From contig NZ_OX267715.1 of assembly GCF_946151075.1 (NCBI RefSeq), positions 2,271,881-2,335,880 on the forward strand: a DNA stretch of 64,000 bases, read 5' to 3'. Both the position numbers and the translations under genes were made by a program. The stretch comes from Neobacillus sp. Marseille-Q6967 (GTDB lineage: Bacteria; Bacillota; Bacilli; Bacillales; Cytobacillaceae). Shown here piece after piece: positions 26,756 to 34,006 of the stretch (position 1 is its first letter; each line of letters begins with the position of its first letter). The notes below the pieces were generated by a model that was not told the DNA's origin, did not search any database, and worked only from the letters and a program-made list of their open reading frames with translations.

Positions 26756-27481
26756 CATTTCCGAATAAAATTTAACGATGTCACTTCTCGTTAATGAGGT
26801 AGATAATTCAATTTCTTTGTTATCTTTATCGAATGCAACGGCTTCTTGATAAATACATGGACTCTCCGATCGAATTCTTAACAGTTTGCTTTCACTATCA
26901 TCTGAAAATGTAACCTGCATATATTCTTTACACTTTACAAGGAAAATTCCATATTCATTTTCTAAGATTGCATATAACGAGTCATTGTCTTTTATTAGGT
27001 TTGGCAGTTCTGGGCAAAGTTTCTTTGAAATAAATGATTCTTCAATCGAAATAGGAGTCTCATTAACAAAACGCAGACGTTTAAGGGCGATGACTATTTC
27101 TCCCTGGGATAAATGAAGTTTCTGAATTAGTTTAGGTGTCGCCTCGATCTCTGTAATGGATAAGATTTGCGTACTCGGAGTTAACCCTTTATTTAACATG
27201 TTTTTTGTAAAACTGTTAAAGGTAACAAAGTCCATTGTGATTTTGTTATTCGTAACAAAGGTACCTGCGCCGACACGCCGTTCGACCACTCCTTCTCTCT
27301 CTAAAACGGTTAATGTATGCCTGGCCGTCATACGGCTGATTTTATATTGCTCGGCTAATTCCCTCTCTGATGGTAACTTGTCCCCGTGCTTGAGTTTACC
27401 ACTCTCAATATCATCTAGTATTTTATTTCGTAATTGTTTATAGAAAGGGACTGTCTCCTCATCTCTTATCATTCTACTCAT
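26744..27481 (-). CDS. frlR: GntR/UTRA repressor, FrlR type
   Basis: HutC-subfamily GntR regulator. The winged helix-turn-helix (about residues 10-75; PFYKQLRNKILDDIESG and LPSERELAEQYKISRMTARHTLTVLEREGVVERR) is followed by a UTRA effector domain (about 95-235). I start it at ATG 27481 (245 aa) because AGGAG lies exactly eight bases upstream. The longer in-frame start at 27529 has no ribosome site. It would repress by binding TGGTATATACCA and release on binding a phosphorylated sugar intermediate, as UTRA regulators do. An operator at 27547 suggests autorepression, and a cre lies further upstream. Confidence 0.9.
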   Translation of the reverse strand: MSRMIRDEETVPFYKQLRNKILDDIESGKLKHGDKLPSERELAEQYKISRMTARHTLTVLEREGVVERRVGAGTFVTNNKITMDFVTFNSFTKNMLNKGLTPSTQILSITEIEATPKLIQKLHLSQGEIVIALKRLRFVNETPISIEESFISKKLCPELPNLIKDNDSLYAILENEYGIFLVKCKEYMQVTFSDDSESKLLRIRSESPCIYQEAVAFDKDNKEIELSTSLTRSDIVKFYSEMNLK

Positions 27482-27546
27482 CTTCATTTCTCCTAATTGT
27501 TTTCTATCTACCCTATAATATTTTATCAAAATTCATTTGCAAATCC

Positions 27547-27568
27547 TAATTGGTATATACCAATTATA
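27547..27568 (-). promoter_or_regulatory. frlR promoter -10 and FrlR-type operator (autoregulation)
   Basis: A 20-bp perfect palindrome (27547-27566) with core TGGTATATACCA, run into by TATAAT (complement of 27563-27568). The geometry is the same as at frlD. It lies 66 bases before the frlR start. Confidence 0.85.
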
Positions 27569-27608
27569 GTGAAGTATAAACAGAAGAGTACATGTCTAAC
27601 AATCTCAA

Positions 27609-27622
27609 ATAAAGCGTTTTCA
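27609..27622 (-). promoter_or_regulatory. possible cre site upstream of frlR
   Basis: Minus-strand TGAAAACGCTTTAT matches 12 of 14 cre positions. It is about 40 bases upstream of the frlR -10 box. Within 27482-27794 the only other features are the operator and the terminator at 27742. Confidence 0.45.
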
Positions 27623-27741
27623 AAATGAGTTAATGAAAGAACGAGAGGCAGATTTGTTATTTTTAGATTAATCTAAATATTCAATATTGTCAACATCTCT
27701 TGTCTAATTTTTTCTAAAAATATTTTCAGAGGGATAACATT

Positions 27742-27775
27742 AAAAAACAGGGTGAAGTTAAGACTCACCCTGTTT
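27742..27775 (-). terminator. terminator of the chb/cel operon
   Basis: Arms AAACAGGGTGA (27745-27755) and TCACCCTGTTT (27765-27775) are perfect, with a U-rich tail on the minus strand. It lies 20 bases after the deacetylase stop. Confidence 0.85.
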
Positions 27776-27794
27776 GCTTGAAAAAGTAGAGCTA

Positions 27795-28502
27795 TTAAAC
27801 TAAAACAATATTATTCGGGAGTTTAACGGTTGTTAAAATTTCTAATTCTTTGACACGATCCGTGTTATAAGACGACCCTCTTAAAACCTCGCTGTCTAAG
27901 TATCCGGGATGCGTCATAATCTCAACAACCGAGCCGTCCGGAACACGGCTGGCTAATCCATCAAAGTACTCTGGGGTTGCCGTCTCTCCATAAAAATCAA
28001 ATAAAAATACGTCAGAAAATGCAGGTACTCCTTCGACAGCTTGCTCAGCTGCCCTTCTTACCGGTAGGTCATATTTTGCTGATAAGCGTTGAACCACTGG
28101 AAGAAGTTCAGGAAGGGTATGTGCATGGTGATGGCTGTCAAAATGAGTAAGCTTTACACCGCTGGCTAAAAACTTTTCGATTTGAGCGTTCCATTCTCTT
28201 TCCACTTCTTCTACATTGAAATCTCTGTTTTCTAGAAAATCATTTAACCTTCTAAAATTACCTTTTTCATCTACAAGGCTTGGAACATCTGATAAAAGCG
28301 GCCGGCCGCATGTTAACACAAGGTGAATGCCGACTTGAAGATTCGGATTGTCTTTTGCCAATTCAAATGCATGTTCAGCGCCCGGCATATTGGTCATCAG
28401 CGTTGCGGAGTTTAATATCCCGTATTTATGAGCATCAATGACACCGAAATTAATGGCTCTCGAGTAACCAAAATCATCTGCGTTTACAATTAGTTTAATC
28501 AT
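27795..28502 (-). CDS. chbG: ChbG/YdjC-family carbohydrate deacetylase
   Basis: Cytoplasmic deacetylase of 235 aa. It has the metal-binding N-terminus NADDFGYSRAINFGVIDAHK and the histidine motif THFDSHHHAHTLPEL of the YdjC/ChbG family. In E. coli ChbG removes an acetyl group from phosphorylated chitobiose so that the GH4 enzyme can hydrolyse it. The same pair is encoded here: GH4, then this gene, 125 bp apart with a folded intercistronic element. ATG 28502 follows AGGAGG. The presence of this enzyme tips the operon's assignment from cellobiose towards N,N'-diacetylchitobiose, which is inference. Confidence 0.88.
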   Translation of the reverse strand: MIKLIVNADDFGYSRAINFGVIDAHKYGILNSATLMTNMPGAEHAFELAKDNPNLQVGIHLVLTCGRPLLSDVPSLVDEKGNFRRLNDFLENRDFNVEEVEREWNAQIEKFLASGVKLTHFDSHHHAHTLPELLPVVQRLSAKYDLPVRRAAEQAVEGVPAFSDVFLFDFYGETATPEYFDGLASRVPDGSVVEIMTHPGYLDSEVLRGSSYNTDRVKELEILTTVKLPNNIVLV

Positions 28503-28533
28503 AGATTCATAACCTCCTATTTTTAAGAGTTAG

Positions 28534-28602
28534 AAAGGAAGGAGCCATTGACCCAAACGAGTAAATTTCTCGTTATTAGGTCATTCCACTGGGCCCTCCT
28601 TT
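28534..28602 (-). other. structured intercistronic element between GH4 and deacetylase genes
   Basis: Nested complementary segments AAAGGA/TCCTTT, TGACC/GGTCA and ACGAG/CTCGT occur in correct order, giving one long interrupted hairpin. It resembles no riboswitch class I know and has no U tract. It probably modulates stability or readthrough between the two genes. Confidence 0.45.
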
Positions 28603-28627
28603 AACCCAGCTAACAGATTAATTTCTC

Positions 28628-29965
28628 TTAAACTGTTATATTTGTCTTAAAGAATTGCGGTAAATAGTCTTTGTGGGCCTCTAACATTTCATCGACAATT
28701 TTCTTCGCTAACGCATCAGAATTTACCAGTGGATTAATTGTTAAGGCAAGAACTGCTTTATCATAGTTGCCTTCAACGGCTGCTTCACAGGCGATACGCT
28801 CAAACGATTTAATTTGCTGGACTAATCCACGTGCTGCAACTGGAATATCCCCCATCACAATTGGTTTTGGACCTTCTTTTGTAATAATACAGCTTACTTC
28901 CACTGCAGAGTCATTTGGAATGCTGGCAATCGCACCGTTATTTACCGTATTAACTGGCTGAATATCGCACTTGTCATTATACATAGAAGAAATTAAACGT
29001 ACGGCTGCATCGCTGTAATAAGCGCCTCCGCGTTTTTCTAATTGAGGCGGCTTAATATTTAGATTTGGATCTTTATAAAGTTCAAACAAATCATCTTCTA
29101 AACGTTTCACCACTTCAGCGCGGGTACCTTCCATTTCTGCTGCTTCGATTGTTTTCTTGACCATTTCTGGCATTTTATAATAATAGTTGTGGTATGGACA
29201 AGTAAGTGCATCCAAAGCACGAATAAATTCCGGCTCCCATCCCTGTCCTTGAACATTTTTCACAAAACTTGTGTTTTCAGGGTTTGTCAGCAATTCAATG
29301 ACCTGATCTTTAACACTTACACCATCGACATAAACATCCAGACCGTAAACCATATGATTGAGTCCGGCAAAATCAATTCGCACTTTTGAATGGTCCACAT
29401 TCATAAGTTTTGCAATTCCCATTTCCATGCCAATCGGTACATTACAAAGTCCCACAACTTTACGGAAATTACTGTGGCGAAGAACGGCCTCTGTCACCAT
29501 TCCTGCAGGATTCGTGAAATTGACCAGCCAAGCATTTGGACAAAGTTCCTCCATATCCTTCACGATATCTAATATAACAGGAATCGTACGTAAACCTTTA
29601 AACAATCCCCCTGGACCGTTAGTCTCTTGACCAAGTACTCCATGTTTGAGTGGAATGCTTTCATCCTTCATCCGTGCGGCCAATAATCCTACTCGAAACT
29701 GTGTTGTAACAAAGTCAGCATCCTTTAGGGCTTCACGACGATCTAGGGTTAAATGAACTTCTACCGGAAGACCAGCTTGTTCAAACATTCTTTTTGCTAG
29801 ATTTCCAACGATTTCTAACTTTTCTTTCCCTTCTTCTACATCTACAAGCCAAAGCTCTCTTAATGGAAGTTCGTCATACCGCTTAATAAAGCCTTCCACC
29901 AGTTCTGGTGTATAACTGGAACCCCCGCCAATTGTTGCAATTTTAATCGTTTTTCTATCTGACAT
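28628..29965 (-). CDS. chbF: GH4 6-phospho-beta-glucosidase (ChbF/CelF type)
   Basis: NAD- and divalent-metal-dependent glycosidase of 445 aa that splits PTS-imported disaccharide 6-phosphates in the cytoplasm. Seen: Rossmann NAD site IATIGGGSSYTPELVEG, conserved GLNHM with His204, and Cys174 in GLCNVPIG; Cys and His are the metal ligands of GH4. QETNGPGG and NFTNPAGM are also family hallmarks. ATG 29965 follows GTAGGAGG. It lies between the IIC gene and the deacetylase. The substrate may be cellobiose-6-P or deacetylated chitobiose-6-P. Confidence 0.93.
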   Translation of the reverse strand: MSDRKTIKIATIGGGSSYTPELVEGFIKRYDELPLRELWLVDVEEGKEKLEIVGNLAKRMFEQAGLPVEVHLTLDRREALKDADFVTTQFRVGLLAARMKDESIPLKHGVLGQETNGPGGLFKGLRTIPVILDIVKDMEELCPNAWLVNFTNPAGMVTEAVLRHSNFRKVVGLCNVPIGMEMGIAKLMNVDHSKVRIDFAGLNHMVYGLDVYVDGVSVKDQVIELLTNPENTSFVKNVQGQGWEPEFIRALDALTCPYHNYYYKMPEMVKKTIEAAEMEGTRAEVVKRLEDDLFELYKDPNLNIKPPQLEKRGGAYYSDAAVRLISSMYNDKCDIQPVNTVNNGAIASIPNDSAVEVSCIITKEGPKPIVMGDIPVAARGLVQQIKSFERIACEAAVEGNYDKAVLALTINPLVNSDALAKKIVDEMLEAHKDYLPQFFKTNITV

Positions 29966-30015
29966 TCTAAATTCCTCCTACACACTTAAATTTAGTTACC
30001 AATTTTCAAAGCAAT

Positions 30016-30041
30016 AAGAGCCTGCCTAAAGGCAAGCTCTT
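30016..30041 (-). other. IIC-GH4 intercistronic stem-loop
   Basis: GAGCCTGCC (30018-30026) and GGCAAGCTC (30031-30039) pair fully in the minus-strand RNA with a G-U pair and a UUUA loop; flanking A-U pairs extend it. No U tract is present. Confidence 0.5.
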
Positions 30042-30065
30042 TATTCAATTGTTAAAACCAATACA

Positions 30066-31400
30066 TTACCCAGCTTTACGGCTAGGCTTAGTCGAACCAC
30101 CTTGTTCCATATTGACGTTTTGCTTATCCCACACTTTAAAGAATGGATAATAGATGGCGAAAGCAACCGCTAAGTTAATAATTTGCATCATTGAACCTCT
30201 CCAGCTGCCTGTTGCAAGAAATCCGCCGATAATTGGAGGAGTTGTCCAAGGAACAGCTACACCAATGGTTTTTGGAGCAAAGCCAATTGACATTAGGATA
30301 TAAGTTGTAATAACCATTACGACCGGAGCAAAGATAAACGGTAACATTAGCAATGGGTTCATAACAACTGGAGCACCGAAAATAATCGGCTCGTTGATAT
30401 TGAATAGCCCAGGAGCAATCGCTAGTCTGCCTAATTGTTTACCTTGCTGGCTCTTTGCTAAGATTAACATCATTACAGCGAACATTAACGTTCCGCCTGA
30501 ACCACCCATGAAAATAAAGATATCAAAGAATTGGCTCGTTACAATTTTAGGAAGTTCTTCACCAGCTTGAAGCGCTAAACGGTTAGCATCCGTTGCAGCA
30601 AGGAATACAGGACCCATAACGCCGCCGATAATACTCGCACCATGAAGACCACATACCCATAATAGACCAACTAGCAATACATACATAATAGCACCAAGTA
30701 AGGTATCACCAAATGCACCAAGAGGCTCTTGCAGGAGTTTACCTACCACTTCGTGCATGTTGCCAAAAGGAGTGCTCTCAATAATCAAACGAAGGACCCA
30801 AACAACAAATAGAACAACAAATGCTGGGAAAAGTGCTACGAAAGATTTACTAACACTTGGAGGAACACCATCTGGCATTTTGATAACCAGTTTTTTCTGA
30901 ATGATATAACGATAAATTTCAGTAGATAAAAGAGCTAGAATAATAGCAACGAAAAGACCTTTACTGCCCATATAAGCAATTGGGAGAACGCCGCCCACCT
31001 GAACAGCAGCGTCAGCGCCTTCTGGTGTAAACATCGTAAAATAAGGAGTACCTAAGATAAATGCTGATGCAGATACTGCCCCTGCACTTAGCGGATCAAC
31101 CTTATAGTGTTCGGCAAGAGAGTAAGCGATACCAAAGGCTGCAATTAATGCCATTATATCGAAGGTTGCTGTAACCGGATATAATAGTTTTGTCATCCAG
31201 GCATCGCCAAAAATACCTGCCATAAATTCGTTATAACCATTAATCGGAATGAAACCTAAAATTAAGAAAATCGATCCAATGATAATGAGGGGCATGGTAA
31301 GAATAATTCCGTCACGTAAAGCTAATAGATGTCTTTGACTGGCGACTTTTCCTGCAACCGGCATAACTTTTTCATCTAAGAACTGGTTTAATTTGCTCAT
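30066..31400 (-). CDS. chbC: PTS EIIC, cellobiose/chitobiose family
   Basis: Membrane component of a lactose/cellobiose-family phosphotransferase system, 444 aa with about ten hydrophobic segments. Seen: N-terminal LALRDGIILTMPLIIIGSIFLI, and the INEPIIFGAPVVMNPLLMLPF motif that is diagnostic for EIIC sugar binding and phosphotransfer. ATG 31400 follows a GGGGGG-rich site, 20 bp past the EIIB stop. It imports and phosphorylates a beta-linked disaccharide with EIIB. No EIIA gene exists in this window, so EIIA must come from elsewhere in the genome. Confidence 0.93.
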   Translation of the reverse strand: MSKLNQFLDEKVMPVAGKVASQRHLLALRDGIILTMPLIIIGSIFLILGFIPINGYNEFMAGIFGDAWMTKLLYPVTATFDIMALIAAFGIAYSLAEHYKVDPLSAGAVSASAFILGTPYFTMFTPEGADAAVQVGGVLPIAYMGSKGLFVAIILALLSTEIYRYIIQKKLVIKMPDGVPPSVSKSFVALFPAFVVLFVVWVLRLIIESTPFGNMHEVVGKLLQEPLGAFGDTLLGAIMYVLLVGLLWVCGLHGASIIGGVMGPVFLAATDANRLALQAGEELPKIVTSQFFDIFIFMGGSGGTLMFAVMMLILAKSQQGKQLGRLAIAPGLFNINEPIIFGAPVVMNPLLMLPFIFAPVVMVITTYILMSIGFAPKTIGVAVPWTTPPIIGGFLATGSWRGSMMQIINLAVAFAIYYPFFKVWDKQNVNMEQGGSTKPSRKAG

Positions 31401-31420
31401 TTGTAATCCCCCCTACTTTG

Positions 31421-31729
31421 TTATGATCCTATTAAGTTCTGAGCATGTTTAATCACTTCTGCTCCATTACACAATCCGTAATGAACGGGATTGATGGCAT
31501 CTACAGGTATCCCTTTTTCCGCTCCTGTTTTTTTCATCTGTGGCAGCAAGTATCGGACTTGCGGCCCAAGGAGTAGAACATCTGCGTTATCGATATGTTG
31601 ATTAACCTCGTTAGCACTCACTGCCCAGATTTTTGTTTCGAGCCCCCGTTCCTTTGCAACCGCTTCCATTTTTGTCACTAGTAGACTGGTGCTCATCCCT
31701 GCTGCACAACATAATAAAATATTCATCAT
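31421..31729 (-). CDS. chbB: PTS EIIB, cellobiose/chitobiose family
   Basis: Small cytoplasmic phosphotransfer protein, 102 aa, normal for the family. The active-site loop CCAAGMSTSLL follows the first beta strand, with the phosphoacceptor most likely Cys8 by alignment to LicB/CelA (VCAAGMST). Other typical features are LLLGPQVRYLLPQMK and PVDAINPVHYG. ATG 31729 (two ATGs in tandem) lies behind AGGAGG. It is the first gene of the operon EIIB, EIIC, GH4, deacetylase, about 235 bp behind the proposed promoter. Confidence 0.93.
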   Translation of the reverse strand: MMNILLCCAAGMSTSLLVTKMEAVAKERGLETKIWAVSANEVNQHIDNADVLLLGPQVRYLLPQMKKTGAEKGIPVDAINPVHYGLCNGAEVIKHAQNLIGS

Positions 31730-31920
31730 TACATACCTCCTCAGATTTTTTATTGACTGAAAATTTAATATTAAAAGAGCTTAATAAGGATACCTTTAGC
31801 CATCGCCTCCTTTAAATGAAAATTTGTTTACTAGCTTATAAGACTACGAAGATAGCAATAAACCCCAATGCCACCCAATTTATTTTGGTAAAACAGGAAT
31901 TCCCATCACACAACGCTGTT

Positions 31921-31934
31921 TGAAACCGCTTTCC
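31921..31934 (+). promoter_or_regulatory. cre (CcpA) site in the PTS operon leader
   Basis: TGAAACCGCTTTCC matches 13 of 14 cre positions. It sits about 30-45 bases downstream of the proposed start of transcription, a position where CcpA acts as a roadblock. Confidence 0.6.
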
Positions 31935-31971
31935 TTTGGTGTTAAAAAAATATGAAAAGGATTAGGATTTA

Positions 31972-32000
31972 ATAATAAGCTGTCTGAATAATATAAACAA
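31972..32000 (-). promoter_or_regulatory. putative sigma-A promoter of the PTS operon
   Basis: On the minus strand TTGTTT (complement of 31995-32000), a 17-bp spacer and TATTAT (31972-31977). It is the best promoter in 31730-32161. No antiterminator (RAT) hairpin or sigma-54 promoter is evident there. Confidence 0.5.
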
Positions 32001-32105
32001 CTTTATATAAAAACAGTACCATAAACAATTCTATGTGTAAATACAAATTTGTATCTTTAATAAATACTTGTCATTACATTTAATAAAACTTTTGCTTTTT
32101 TTAAA

Positions 32106-32143
32106 CAAAAAAGAGATAAGAAACTGTTGCATTTCTTATCCCT
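32106..32143 (-). terminator. terminator of the enhancer-binding-protein gene
   Basis: Arms GAGATAAGAAA (32113-32123) and TTTCTTATCCC (32132-32142) pair with one G-U, followed by UUUUUUG on the minus strand. Confidence 0.85.
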
Positions 32144-32161
32144 TTAAGGTGGATTGTATAT

Positions 32162-33856
32162 TTAACTTAATCCATATTCTTTTATTTTGTTATATAATGT
32201 TCCTCTTGAAATTCCTAGTAAATTGGCTGCTGCGCTTTTATTTCCATAGGTTTTTCTAAGGGCTTCCTCAATCTCTAATGCTTCTGAATTTTTTAGTACC
32301 TGCTCCTGTTGAACGATTTCTTCTTTTTTTGTTGAGGTTTGTTTTACAATTACCTTACTCCTAATATTTTCAGGCAAATGCTCGCTAGTAATAGAGGACT
32401 TTTCAATAAGGAGAATCATTCGTTCAACCGTGTTTCTCAGCTCACGAACATTGCCAGGCCAATCATAATTTACTAACTGGGTAATCACTTCAGACTCAAT
32501 GTCCGGTACTGGTTTTTTATACTTAGAGCTAAATTCTTGAATGTAATTCTCCACTAGTGAAACGATATCCTCTTTTCTCAACCTTAGGGGCGGAATGTCA
32601 ATACTGATGACCGATAAATGATAATAAAGCTTTTCGTTAAAATTTCCTTCCCTAAGGAGAACATCAATGGATTGTGAGGTAGAAGTAATGATTCTCGTCG
32701 GCGATGTAATTTCATCAACTCCACCCACCCGGTAGAAGCGGTAGTCTATCAGGTAGTTTAATAATTTCCCTTGGATCGAGAGCGGCATCTTATCAATATC
32801 TTCAATAAATAAAGTACCATTTAATGCTTGTTCAATCCTGCCGATTTGTAATGTTTGCTGATCTGTTGAATAAATATCCTTTTGAAAGCCAAAAAGTTCA
32901 ATTTCCAATAATCCTGGGGGAATGACAGAACAATTCAGGGTGATAAAAGGCCCGTCTGCTTTAGTACCACCATAATGAATCGCTTGAGCCAACATTTCTT
33001 TTCCAGACCCGGGTTCCCCCGTTATATGAACTGGTATATCAGCGTGTGCGACTTTTTGAGCAATTTTTAAGGCTTCTTGAAATTTCGGACTTCCACTGAC
33101 CATTTTTGCAAATGGATTTGACTTCTGAACAAGTAAGCTTGAGTTGGAATCGAGTTCCTCGTTAAGCCTGATAATATTCGTAATATTATGTTCTGTAGCA
33201 ACGCCGCCGATGATTTTATTTTCGATCATTATGGGAGAAGCATTTATTAAAACATGTGTATCCTTATTCGGACGGTGGTATTGGCCTCTGACAGGAAGAC
33301 CTTCATTTAAAATTTTGTGAAGGACAATAGATTCATCACTAAAGTGCTCCCCTATTTTCTTACCAATTATGTACTCTTTTTTGATCTTATATGTTTCTTC
33401 CGCTGTTAAATTCCAGTAAACCACTCGTCCAGCTTCATCTACCGCTGTAACAGAGTCATTGATTGTTTCAGCTAATGTTTGAAAATAGGCTAAGATTTGA
33501 CGGTTCTGTTCCTCGAGCTTTTCAATGTGCTTTTCTAATGTTAAGACACCAATGAATTCCCTTTCATTTTTTACCAGAACTGGTCTGCGCCAATCTACAT
33601 CCGACTGGTATCCCGTTTCGTCTGAAACTACTGTGGATGGGAGCCAATTAAGATGTTCAAGCCAATCAATGATCTTAGTTGATTCATTGCCCAATTCTAT
33701 AAGTCGATACTCATAGTTATGAATGATAAAGTATGCTCCACCAGCCACAACGACAAATTTATACTGGTCTAGTTTCTTTTTTATTTCTGATAATGGTATA
33801 TGGTCATTTACAATTGTAAAGGAGTCATCAAGTTGAAATTGCCCACTTTTGAACAT
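32162..33856 (-). CDS. PAS-AAA-Fis regulator, degenerate sigma-54 enhancer-binding protein
   Basis: Transcription factor of 564 aa: CBS-like N-terminal region (about 75-115), PAS domain (about 125-235), AAA+ domain (about 250-485) and Fis-type HTH (527-562, YGNKSAAANLLGISRGTLYNKIKEYG). Walker A is intact (GEPGSGKE, 280-287) and WPGNVREL is kept (466-473). The sigma-54 contact loop GAFTGA, expected after ELFG (320-323), is replaced by KDIYSTDQQ. Walker B reads FIEDID instead of FLDEIG, and the arginine-finger segment reads FNEKLYYHL. It therefore resembles TyrR-like regulators that work without remodelling sigma-54. It sits beside the proline genes in the same orientation and may control them. 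ATG 33856 has AAAGGA. Confidence 0.88.
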   Translation of the reverse strand: MFKSGQFQLDDSFTIVNDHIPLSEIKKKLDQYKFVVVAGGAYFIIHNYEYRLIELGNESTKIIDWLEHLNWLPSTVVSDETGYQSDVDWRRPVLVKNEREFIGVLTLEKHIEKLEEQNRQILAYFQTLAETINDSVTAVDEAGRVVYWNLTAEETYKIKKEYIIGKKIGEHFSDESIVLHKILNEGLPVRGQYHRPNKDTHVLINASPIMIENKIIGGVATEHNITNIIRLNEELDSNSSLLVQKSNPFAKMVSGSPKFQEALKIAQKVAHADIPVHITGEPGSGKEMLAQAIHYGGTKADGPFITLNCSVIPPGLLEIELFGFQKDIYSTDQQTLQIGRIEQALNGTLFIEDIDKMPLSIQGKLLNYLIDYRFYRVGGVDEITSPTRIITSTSQSIDVLLREGNFNEKLYYHLSVISIDIPPLRLRKEDIVSLVENYIQEFSSKYKKPVPDIESEVITQLVNYDWPGNVRELRNTVERMILLIEKSSITSEHLPENIRSKVIVKQTSTKKEEIVQQEQVLKNSEALEIEEALRKTYGNKSAAANLLGISRGTLYNKIKEYGLS

Positions 33857-33926
33857 ACTAAAATCCTTTCACGCTTTTTATTCACTTTAACATAAAATTA
33901 TCTGTTCTATCTAGCTAATAGAATTT

Positions 33927-33963
33927 AAAAAGCTGAAACCATATAATCAGGTTTCAGCTTTTT
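33927..33963 (-). terminator. terminator of the proline operon
   Basis: Fourteen-base perfect arms (33927-33940 and 33950-33963, core AGCTGAAACC/GGTTTCAGCT) end in five Us on the minus strand, shortly after the putP stop. Confidence 0.9.
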
Positions 33964-34006
33964 AAAAGAGCAATTTTAAATACTTAACCTTTATTGGTGT
34001 TCACCT

